From contig NZ_PDNV01000001.1 in the NCBI RefSeq assembly GCF_002849615.1, forward strand, positions 186,001 through 250,000: 64,000 nt of DNA, read 5' to 3'. Position 1 is the first letter of the stretch. Each line of letters opens with the position of its first letter. The position numbers and the translations under genes were made by a program. Positions 28,049-36,385 of this stretch are shown here, in pieces. Under the pieces are notes generated by a model. It saw only the letters and a list, made by a program, of their open reading frames with translations, was not told the DNA's origin and did not search any database. This DNA is from Pollutimonas nitritireducens (lineage in GTDB: Bacteria; Pseudomonadota; Gammaproteobacteria; Burkholderiales; Burkholderiaceae_B).

Positions 28049-28858
28049 TTATTGGGGTGCCTGGACCTTGCTGACGTCGATGCCAAACCATTTGTTCGAT
28101 ATCTTGGAGAATGAGCCGTCTTCAAAGGAATCCTGGAGGGCCTTGTTCAAGGTCGCCCGGAATTCCGGATTTCCTTTTCTGAAGGGAATTCCGTTGAACT
28201 TCGGTTCGCCCACGATGGCCCCACCCTTGATCGGAATATTGGATGTCTTGACCAGGTAGGCGGTCATCAGTTGGTCGTTGAGGGCTGCATCGACACGTTG
28301 GCTGACCAGATCGGACAAATACTCTGGTGCGCCCGGATAGCTCTTGACCTCGACGCCTTCCTGCGCCTTGGCCAGCGCTTCGTAGTTGCTGCCTTGGGAT
28401 ACACCCAGCCGCTTGCCCTTGAGATCGGCGAAACTCTTGTAGGCACTGTCGTCGTTCTTGCGCAGGATCAACTGGGGACTGGAGGCGACATAGGGGACGG
28501 AGAACTCAAACGTCTTTTCACGTTCAGGCGTAATACCGACCTGATTCAAGATTACGTCGAACTTGCCCGAGCTCAGGCCGGCCAGGATGGCACTCCATTC
28601 CGTCTTGACAAACTCGACTTTTACGCCCAACTTGTCGGCGATCAGCTTGGACACCTCGATATCGAAGCCATCGAGCTGGCCGGTCTTGGCGTCTACAAAG
28701 TTGAAGGGCGGATATGTACCTTCCACGCCGACAATCAGCGTGCCACGCTCTTTGACCGCGTCAAGCAAGTCGGCAGCATGGACGCCGTTGGCGGCCAGGA
28801 CCGAGAAAGCGGTTGCACCGGCGGCCAGCAAGCCGCCTACAAATCGGGATAGCTTCAT
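28049..28858 (-). CDS. Amino acid ABC transporter binding protein (cystine/FliY type)
   Basis: From the ATG at 28858 the product is 269 aa with a signal peptide (MKLSRFVGGLLAAGATAFS, cleavage after VHA near residue 28). The mature protein begins ADLLDAVKERGTLIVGVEGT and contains YPPFNFVD and GFDIEVSKLIADKLGV, typical of the SBP_bac_3 family and closest in feel to cystine-binding TcyJ/FliY. It delivers a polar amino acid to the permease encoded next. The A+T-rich upstream region (28859-28997) differs in composition from its surroundings and probably carries the promoter. Confidence 0.88.
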   Translation of the reverse strand: MKLSRFVGGLLAAGATAFSVLAANGVHAADLLDAVKERGTLIVGVEGTYPPFNFVDAKTGQLDGFDIEVSKLIADKLGVKVEFVKTEWSAILAGLSSGKFDVILNQVGITPEREKTFEFSVPYVASSPQLILRKNDDSAYKSFADLKGKRLGVSQGSNYEALAKAQEGVEVKSYPGAPEYLSDLVSQRVDAALNDQLMTAYLVKTSNIPIKGGAIVGEPKFNGIPFRKGNPEFRATLNKALQDSFEDGSFSKISNKWFGIDVSKVQAPQ

Positions 28859-28997
28859 TTTTATTCTGCCTAAGGGTCGGGAAAGCACCATCCTAGCAAG
28901 CTTTCAATGAACTTATAACTACCGGATTATTACTTATAAATTTCTAAAAGTAATAACGATATTTATAAAGAAATTAATTCGTTATAAAACGAAGACT

Positions 28998-30173
28998 TCA
29001 GTACAAGCTTAACTGACGTGGCTCTTGAAGCTGCGCTTCTTTTGCGACATGAGTCCCGGGCAACAGGCTTCCGACCCGTACGCCCAGCAAACGGATTCTG
29101 TGATCGAGCGTAATGCGCTTTAGGCACTGTCCCGCCGCACGGTGTATGACGCCAGCGTCGCGCGTATACGCGGGCAAAGTCAGGTCCCGGGTGACGGTAC
29201 GAAAGTCGTCAAATCGCAACTTGATGCCAATAGTGCGCCCGACATAGCCTTTGCGCAACAGGTCGGATTCCAGCTGTGTGCACAAACGCAGGAAGACCTG
29301 GGACAAGGCCGGGCGGTCGCGCGTCACATGCAGGTCGCGTTCGAAAGTGGTTTCGCGGCTGATGGACTTCGGTTCTGAGTGCGTCACGACGCGGCGATCG
29401 TCGATGCCTTGCGCCACATTCATAAGCCATCGCGCATAGGTCAGGCCAAAATGTTCCTGGAGCAAGTCAGCCGGAGCCTTGGCGAGATCCGCAATGGTGT
29501 GTATGCCAATGGCGGCTAGCTTCACATTGGCTTTGGGTCCGATACCGTTCACCTTGGCCACGGGTAGCGGCCAGATCCTGCGTTGCAGGTCGCCCGGGCC
29601 GATAATTGTCAGGCCATTCGGCTTGTCCAGGTCGGAAGCGATTTTTGACAGCAATTTGTTGGGCGAAATCCCGATGGAGCAGGACAGCCCGGTGGCCTGC
29701 TCGACCGCCTCCTTGATGCGCTGCGCCAGTGGCAAAGTCGGCTCGGGAAGGTCGCTGAGGTCTATATAGATTTCATCGATGCCGCGGTCCTCTATGCAAG
29801 GGGCGACGCGCGCGACGGCCGCCTTGAACAGCCGCGAATAATGTCTGTACGCCGCGAAATCAACCGGAAGCAGAATCGCATCGGGCGCAAGTTGGGCCGC
29901 TTTCATCGTACCCATGGCAGAAAATACGCCGAGAGCACGGGCTTCGTAGGTTGATGTCGTGATGACACCCCGGCCGACATAGCCGCGCAGTCGGGAGAAC
30001 AGGCGGGTGCCGTCTTCCAGCGTGCAGGGCTGTGCATTGTCGCCCCCGCCGATGACCACCGGTAAGCCGCGCAGTTCGGGATAACGCAAAAGCTCCACCG
30101 ACGCGTAGAAAGCATCCATGTCCAGATGCGCAATCCGGCGTTGGACAGGTGTGGCGAGTGGGTCTGGAACCAT
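28998..30173 (-). CDS. dinB: DNA polymerase IV (Y family)
   Basis: The 391-aa product begins the catalytic core at RRIAHLDMDAFYASVELLR (residues 12-30), with the second metal site in EDRGIDEIYIDLSD near residue 107 (the family normally has SIDE; here it is GIDE) and SCSIGISPNKLLSKIASD near residue 148. Helix-hairpin-helix, thumb and little-finger regions follow. Family role: error-prone translesion synthesis. It is divergent from the siroheme methyltransferase gene. No LexA box is obvious in the upstream DNA that I could read. Confidence 0.93.
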   Translation of the reverse strand: MVPDPLATPVQRRIAHLDMDAFYASVELLRYPELRGLPVVIGGGDNAQPCTLEDGTRLFSRLRGYVGRGVITTSTYEARALGVFSAMGTMKAAQLAPDAILLPVDFAAYRHYSRLFKAAVARVAPCIEDRGIDEIYIDLSDLPEPTLPLAQRIKEAVEQATGLSCSIGISPNKLLSKIASDLDKPNGLTIIGPGDLQRRIWPLPVAKVNGIGPKANVKLAAIGIHTIADLAKAPADLLQEHFGLTYARWLMNVAQGIDDRRVVTHSEPKSISRETTFERDLHVTRDRPALSQVFLRLCTQLESDLLRKGYVGRTIGIKLRFDDFRTVTRDLTLPAYTRDAGVIHRAAGQCLKRITLDHRIRLLGVRVGSLLPGTHVAKEAQLQEPRQLSLY

Positions 30174-30234
30174 GGGCAGGGACGCTGTGCAAAAACACAG
30201 CGATTATAAACCCGCGCCCTTTGGGCCGCCGACG

Positions 30235-30251
30235 TGCACGGATTTGGTGCG
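30235..30251. promoter_or_regulatory. NtrC-like binding site
   Basis: TGCACGGATTTGGTGCG matches 10 of the 12 fixed positions of the NtrC consensus TGCACC-N5-GGTGCA. It lies about 140 bp before the predicted transcription start of the methyltransferase gene, a usual distance for an NtrC enhancer. Confidence 0.55.
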
Positions 30252-30351
30252 TTGCGCAGGGAATAGCCCATACACGCTGCGATTTTATGCACGAATTTGG
30301 CAAATTCGCACGGGCCGGGGCGTCATAACGTGCAGGATGACTAAGCAAATG

Positions 30352-30367
30352 TGGCACGACAATTGCG
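30352..30367 (+). promoter_or_regulatory. Sigma-54 promoter of the siroheme methyltransferase gene
   Basis: TGGCACGACAATTGCG fits the consensus TGGCACG-N4-TTGC exactly, with the -24 GG and -12 GC ten bases apart. The GC falls at 30365-30366, placing the transcription start near 30378 and leaving a leader of about 29 nt before the ATG at 30407. Confidence 0.82.
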
Positions 30368-30406
30368 TACTGTTTGCTTTACCACACGACGCTCAGGACA
30401 CCCGAC

Positions 30407-31204
30407 ATGAACACATCCATTGCCACACGCGGACCGGCACCGGCCGGCAAAGTATGGTTGGTCGGCGCGGGTCCCGGCGATATCGAATTGCTGACGTTGA
30501 AGGCGGCACGAGTGCTCAGGACATGCACAGTGTGGCTGGTCGACGACCTCGTTGGCCCGGACATCATAGAGCTCGCAGCCACGGGGACGCGTATCGTGAA
30601 TGTCGGAAAACGTGGAGGCTGCGCCTCCACCCCACAAGAATTCATCCTGCGTCTCATGGCACGATACGCCCGTGCCGGTCATGTCGTCGCGCGGCTCAAG
30701 GGAGGCGATCCCTTCATATTCGGCCGGGGCGGCGAAGAAATGGCGTGGCTCGGTCAGCGCGGCATCGAAGTCGAGGCCATCAGCGGCATAACGGCTGGTC
30801 TCGCAGTGGCTAGTGCGCTGGGCCTGCCTCTGACGCATCGCGAGGTGGCGCGTGGTGTAACACTGGTCACGGCGCATACCGCCGACGGCACACGCCCGGA
30901 CTGGCGTGCCCTGGCGGCCAGCGGCCTGACGATTGTTTGCTACATGGGCATGGCGCGCGCCGCGCAGCTTGTCGCGGAATTGGTGGCGGCCGGATTTGCT
31001 CCTACGCTGCCGGTAGCGGTTGTCCAGCACGTTTCCTGCGTGTCACAACGGCACATCACGACAACGCTCGAGAACCTTGACAAGGATATCGAAACGCATC
31101 ACCTGACCAGTCCGGCCGTCATTGTCCTGGGCGAGGTCGTCAGACATCGTCAGGCATGGACCCGTGGCGCTGTGCAACCGACCTGCGCACAACGCACGGC
31201 TTGA
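30407..31204 (+). CDS. cobA: Uroporphyrinogen-III C-methyltransferase
   Basis: From the ATG at 30407 the product is 265 aa. VWLVGAGPGDIELLTLKA near residue 16 and RLKGGDPFIFGRGGEEM near residue 93 are the SAM-binding signatures of the SUMT family; ITAGLAVASALGLPLTHR near residue 125 is also conserved. It adds two methyl groups to uroporphyrinogen III to give precorrin-2, the entry to siroheme (and cobalamin). It lacks the CysG oxidase/ferrochelatase domain. Its sigma-54 promoter nearly matches the one before nirB, whose product needs siroheme, so its job here is most likely siroheme supply for nitrite reduction. Confidence 0.93.
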   Translation: MNTSIATRGPAPAGKVWLVGAGPGDIELLTLKAARVLRTCTVWLVDDLVGPDIIELAATGTRIVNVGKRGGCASTPQEFILRLMARYARAGHVVARLKGGDPFIFGRGGEEMAWLGQRGIEVEAISGITAGLAVASALGLPLTHREVARGVTLVTAHTADGTRPDWRALAASGLTIVCYMGMARAAQLVAELVAAGFAPTLPVAVVQHVSCVSQRHITTTLENLDKDIETHHLTSPAVIVLGEVVRHRQAWTRGAVQPTCAQRTA

Positions 31205-31335
31205 TCAGACATCTTGCTTTCACTGCATCGCGTTTCTATCTACACTGGATGCTCCGACAATGGCGCGCCTTCCCTATACATTGACCGCGCTGCCTGCGTC
31301 TTCATTGAACTGTGGACCTTTGCCCCGGAAGCGCC

Positions 31336-31980
31336 ATGAGCCAGAACGTAATCCTGTACACCAACAGCCAGTATTCCAGCCCCTATGCCCTGTCAGTCTA
31401 TGCAACCTTGCTTGAAAAAGGCGTGCCATTTGAATTGCGCACCATCAATCTGGCTACCGGAGAACATCGTGCCGATGACTACGTGCGGCTGTCGTTGACA
31501 TCGCGTGTTCCGGTCCTGGTGACGGGCGGGTTTTCCTTGTCGGAGTCTTCGGCCATCATCGAATATCTGGAAGAGGTTTATCCTCAGCCGGACTTTGCCT
31601 CTGTTTTCCCGGACAACCGCGAACAAAAAGCACGTGCCCGCCAAATACAGGCCTGGGTGCGCAGCGACCTGGGCGCCCTGCGCGAAGAACGTCCCACTAC
31701 AGTCATTTTCGATGCCAGGAATCCAGCGCCCTTGTCGCCTCAAGGTCAAGAGGCCGCCGCCAAGCTGCTGAGCATCGCCGATCTGCTTATCGACGATGAG
31801 GGCAGTCATCTTTTTGGCTCCTGGTCGATTGCGGATGTGGATTTGTCCGTCATGTTGAACCGGCTTTGCGCCAACGGCGACCCCGTCCCTGAAAAAATAA
31901 AAGCATATATCCAACGCCAATCGGACAGACCTTGCGTAAAACAATGGTGGGCCCTTGCGAAAAACATAAGATCTATTTAA
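31336..31980 (+). CDS. Glutathione S-transferase, YfcF-like
   Basis: From the ATG at 31336 the product is 214 aa. The N-terminal thioredoxin fold has SRVPVLVTGGFSLSESSAII near residue 56 (cis-proline and glutathione gamma-glutamyl site) and the C-terminal helical domain has ARARQIQAWVRSDLGALREE near residue 98 and GSWSIADVDLSVMLNRL near residue 163. These stretches parallel E. coli YfcF, a GST with peroxidase-type activity. The gene is monocistronic in appearance, 131 bp after cobA. Confidence 0.88.
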   Translation: MSQNVILYTNSQYSSPYALSVYATLLEKGVPFELRTINLATGEHRADDYVRLSLTSRVPVLVTGGFSLSESSAIIEYLEEVYPQPDFASVFPDNREQKARARQIQAWVRSDLGALREERPTTVIFDARNPAPLSPQGQEAAAKLLSIADLLIDDEGSHLFGSWSIADVDLSVMLNRLCANGDPVPEKIKAYIQRQSDRPCVKQWWALAKNIRSI

Positions 31981-32050
31981 TATACATCTTTGTGTCGGTA
32001 CGGTGCCACCGGTGCCTGCGACCACTCCCCCCGAACCCCAAGGAAAAAAG

Positions 32051-32305
32051 ATGCAAATAGGAATGCTCAAACTCGCCGGCCTGAAAAGCGAAAACTGCGC
32101 CGGCGTTCTTGCCCAGGCGCTCAAGGCTGTCAATGGCGTCAGCAACGCAAGCGTATCGTTCGGTGACAGCAAGGCCACGGTCACCTACGACGAAGACATC
32201 GTGTCGACCCAACGCCTTCAAGTCGCCGTGCAAGATGCGGGTTACAGCATCGCCAAGCCAGTACATGGCGAAGACGGCGCCTGCTGCGGCGGCTGCGGAG
32301 GTTGA
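32051..32305 (+). CDS. Heavy-metal-associated domain protein with altered metal loop
   Basis: The 84-aa product has the length and beta-alpha-beta pattern of CopZ/HMA proteins (VNGVSNASVSFGDSKATVTYD). The usual metal loop MxCxxC is reduced to LKSENCAGVL, leaving one cysteine, while the C-terminus adds CCGGCGG. Metal binding, if any, would use a different arrangement. The start ATG at 32051 follows AAGGAAAAAAG. The stop codon TGA at 32303-32305 abuts the ATG of tag, so the pair is translationally coupled. Confidence 0.8.
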   Translation: MQIGMLKLAGLKSENCAGVLAQALKAVNGVSNASVSFGDSKATVTYDEDIVSTQRLQVAVQDAGYSIAKPVHGEDGACCGGCGG

Positions 32306-32914
32306 ATGCAGGAGGCCGTCACGCGTTGTCGCTGGTGCACAGACGACCCCGTCTACATGGCCTACCACGATACCGAATGGGGCGTGCCATCGCATGACCC
32401 CGCCCACCTGTTCGAAATGCTGTTGCTTGAAGGCTTCCAGGCGGGCCTGTCGTGGATCACCGTACTTAAGAAGCGTTCGCGGTATCGCGACGTTCTTTTC
32501 AACTTCGATGTCGAAAAGCTGGCCGCCATGAACGACGACTACATCGACACGCTTATGCAGGATCCCGGAATTATCCGCAATCGGCTTAAGCTGAAATCCG
32601 CCCGTCAAAATGCACAGGCTTGGCTCAGGCTGGACGATCCTGTGGGGCTCGTATGGTCTTTTGTCGGCGGCGCTCCCAAAGTCAATCACCATCGGCAGCT
32701 TACCGAAGTCCCCGTCACGGCTCCCGAAGCTGAAACCATGAGCCGAGTGCTGAAAAAGGCGGGGTTCAACTTCGTCGGCCCGACGATTTGTTACTCCTAC
32801 CTCCAGGCGGTCGGGTGCATCATGGATCACACCACCGATTGCCACCGATATCCCTTGCTAGCCAATGCACAGTCTCGGTCGACAGGCAAGGGCCGCATCC
32901 TTGATGTAGGTTAA
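32306..32914 (+). CDS. tag: DNA-3-methyladenine glycosylase I
   Basis: The 202-aa product is a full-length Tag enzyme. RCRWCTDDPVYMAYHDTEWG at the N-terminus includes the structural zinc cysteine region and the conserved HDxEWG motif, LLLEGFQAGLSWITVLKKR near residue 35 is the base-pocket segment, and NFVGPTICYSYLQAVG plus DHTTDCHRY near residues 153-180 complete the zinc site. It removes 3-methyladenine from alkylated DNA. It begins directly after the stop of the HMA-like gene. Confidence 0.95.
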   Translation: MQEAVTRCRWCTDDPVYMAYHDTEWGVPSHDPAHLFEMLLLEGFQAGLSWITVLKKRSRYRDVLFNFDVEKLAAMNDDYIDTLMQDPGIIRNRLKLKSARQNAQAWLRLDDPVGLVWSFVGGAPKVNHHRQLTEVPVTAPEAETMSRVLKKAGFNFVGPTICYSYLQAVGCIMDHTTDCHRYPLLANAQSRSTGKGRILDVG

Positions 32915-32955
32915 AGGAAACAGATAGGACTCGGTTAGCCTGACAGCTCGGTCAA

Positions 32956-34925
32956 ATGGCGCATGGCGTATGGATATTCATTACCATACAGGTAATGCAA
33001 GCCGACGTCCAAACCCACAACCATTCTTTTTCCAGAAGAGTCAAACAACGATTCGCAATCCAGTGGGTCGCATTATTTATTGCCCTGGCCTTATTGGCTA
33101 CCGCGATCGCATCCAATTTGCTGCTGGACCGTCGCCACACCGAAACGCGCGAGCGCGACCGGCTGTCCACCCAGGCGCGTATCATCGCCTTGAATATGGA
33201 ACAGCAACTGGCTACTGCCAACCGGGCCTTGCAGGCTTTGCTGGGGGATTTGTCGGTATGGCGCGACAACTACGATCGGCAGACGCACATTGAATACATC
33301 CGGGCCGTTGCCAATGCCATGCCAGGCATCCGCAGCATCGGCATTATCGACGCCGACGGCATCCTCATTGCTTCCAACCATGTAGGCGTTCTTGGTACGG
33401 ATTTCAGTCATCGGAATTACTTTCAGACTGCCAAATGGCAAGCCAACGCCGACACTCTGTATATCTCGGCCCCATATGAAAGCATCTTTGGTTCCGACAT
33501 GATCAATATGGCTCGGGCCGCCCTGAGCCCACAGGGCGAGTTCCAAGGCATTGTCTTTGCCACACTGAATAGTGACCATTTCCGCACTCTGATGGCGTCC
33601 GTGCTTTACGCGGCTGATATGTGGGACGCCGCCGTGCATGCGGATGGTTCGATGTTCTTGCGTGTGCCACACAGAGAGAGGCCCGTCAATGTCAACCTGG
33701 CGAAACCCGGTACTTTCTTTACACGCCACCTGGAAAGCGGGAAGACGACGACAGTACTGACCGGAACACCGCAAGGCACAGCGGATAAACAAATCGTTGC
33801 CCAGCACACCATAGATCCTGCGGAATTGCGGATGAACAAGGCACTGGTTATTTCGACCGGGCGCAATATTGATGCCGTCTTCCTTCCCTGGAAGCAGAGC
33901 GCGGCCCTGCAGGCCGGGCTTTTTCTGATCATCTCGGCAATAACTGTACTAGGCCTATACACCTACCAACGGCGCGAACGCGAGTTCGATCGCAAGGAAG
34001 CACACGCCCGCGCGGCATTACAGGCCAGCGAAGAGAATCACAGGCTCATCGTCGAGAACACCAAGGACGTCGTCATCAAGCTGGATGCCAATGGTGCCTA
34101 TACCTACGTCAATCCGCGTTCGAGCGGGTTTTCGGTACGAACCTGAATTTCCTCGCAGGGAAAAACTATCAGCAATACGTGGCTCAAGACGACCGGCAAC
34201 TCGCGGTGGCTTTCTTCGACTCCCTGTTTCAATCGCCTTACGAGGCAACGATAAGCTTGCGGGAAAATACAGCCGATGGCTTACGTTATTTACAGTGGAC
34301 CGCCCATGCCCTGCGTGACGAACAAGGCAGTGTTTTCAGCGTGATCAGCATAGGGCGTGATGTCACGCAGCACATGACAAGGATGAACCTGTTGCAGGAA
34401 CAGGCATGGCGAGATCCTCTGACAGGCCTGGCCAACCGTCGGCACTTCATCGATATGGCAGAGGCCGAGATTACCCGGGCCCGTCGTTATGCGAGGCCTC
34501 TATCATTATTGTCTCTGGATCTGGATCACTTCAAGGAAATCAACGATACATACGGCCACCAGGCAGGCGATTCAGTCTTGCAAGAATTCGCTGCGATCGT
34601 CCTGGATATTGTGAGGGACGTCGATATCGTAGGACGCACCGGCGGTGAGGAGTTCGCCATCCTGTTGCCAGAAACCGACATCGACGCAGCCCTTGGAGTG
34701 GCAAGTCGTTTGCATGAAGCGTTGCGCAAAAGCGAAGTGACACTGCGTTCCGGTGTTTCCTTGCGGTTTACCTGCTCCGTGGGCGCGGCGTTCCTGGATG
34801 GAACAACGGTAACCCTGGACGACCTGTTTGAACAGGCTGACAAAGCCCTGTATCAGGCCAAGCACACCGGCCGCAACAAAACATGCGCGGCCGTGCAGGG
34901 TTCAGCAGTTCGAGACGCCCCTTGA
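32956..34925 (+). pseudogene. Diguanylate cyclase with sensor and PAS domains, interrupted by a one-base frameshift
   Basis: Two frames together make one protein of about 655 aa. The first (32956-34146) has a membrane segment near residues 34-57, a periplasmic dCache-like sensor, a second membrane segment near residues 312-332 and the start of a PAS domain, and stops at 34144. The second frame resumes the PAS: reading across 34119 with one extra base restores NPRFERVFGTNLNFLAG, a normal PAS continuation. It then carries the GGDEF domain (DPLTGLANRRHF, DLDHFKEIND, RTGGEEFAIL), intact for c-di-GMP synthesis. The break is a single missing T near 34117-34121, either a true mutation or a sequencing error; a downstream restart at 34179 would give a soluble PAS-GGDEF fragment. 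Confidence 0.88.
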
Positions 34926-34966
34926 CCCGCGCGTTGGTGCTGACCGCAAGGTCGATGCGATGGATT

Positions 34967-35842
<876 letters not shown>

Positions 35843-35887
35843 TCAGTTGTCCGGAAACGGCAAAGCGCAGCAATGCCATCCCGCTGG

Positions 35888-35918
35888 CTGTCCCGACGCA
35901 AAAGTGTGGCCGGGACAG
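35888..35918 (-). terminator. Hairpin between ppiC and kdsA
   Basis: CTGTCCCG at 35888-35895 pairs perfectly with CGGGACAG at 35911-35918 around a 15-nt loop, 15 bp after the ppiC stop on the minus strand. No T run follows. Confidence 0.4.
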
Positions 35919-35932
35919 GTACCGCGCAATAA

Positions 35933-36214
35933 TCAGTCCTGGCGGCTGGTGACTTCGAGAAGGTGATAGCCAAATTGAGTCTTCACGGGGCCTTGGACAA
36001 CGTTGATGGGCGCGCTGAATACGACGGTGTCGAATTCCTTGACCATCTGGCCCGGGCCGAACGATCCCAGGTTGCCGCCATCGCGGCTGGAGGGGCAGCT
36101 TGAATTGTCTTTCGCCACTTGTGCGAAATCCGCGCCTTCTTCAATAGCGGTCTTGAGTTCCTGGCATTTTTCTTCCGTTGACACGAGGATATGACGGGCT
36201 GTGGCTTGAGCCAT
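35933..36214 (-). CDS. ppiC: Peptidyl-prolyl cis-trans isomerase, parvulin type
   Basis: From the ATG at 36214 the product is 93 aa, the length of E. coli PpiC. It is a bare parvulin domain: ARHILVSTEEKCQELKTAI near residue 6, GADFAQVAKDNSSCPS, DGGNLGSFGPGQMVKEFD near residue 45 and VKTQFGYHLLEV near residue 77. No signal peptide is present, so it acts in the cytoplasm. The longer in-frame start upstream adds a non-family leader. The hairpin after the stop suggests a single-gene transcript. Confidence 0.94.
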   Translation of the reverse strand: MAQATARHILVSTEEKCQELKTAIEEGADFAQVAKDNSSCPSSRDGGNLGSFGPGQMVKEFDTVVFSAPINVVQGPVKTQFGYHLLEVTSRQD

Positions 36215-36385
36215 GAGTAGTACTCCTTCTAAATGAGTTAAAGAGCATAACTCAATCGACAAAACACCGCGTTACAGGCGGCAACGCCTCTGACCATCGA
36301 TATTGCCCAGGTCTTCAAGAGCATGACCGCCTCCACGTTCTCGTCTTCTCCAGGATTTTGGCTGCCATGGCCAGATAGGCCGGCG

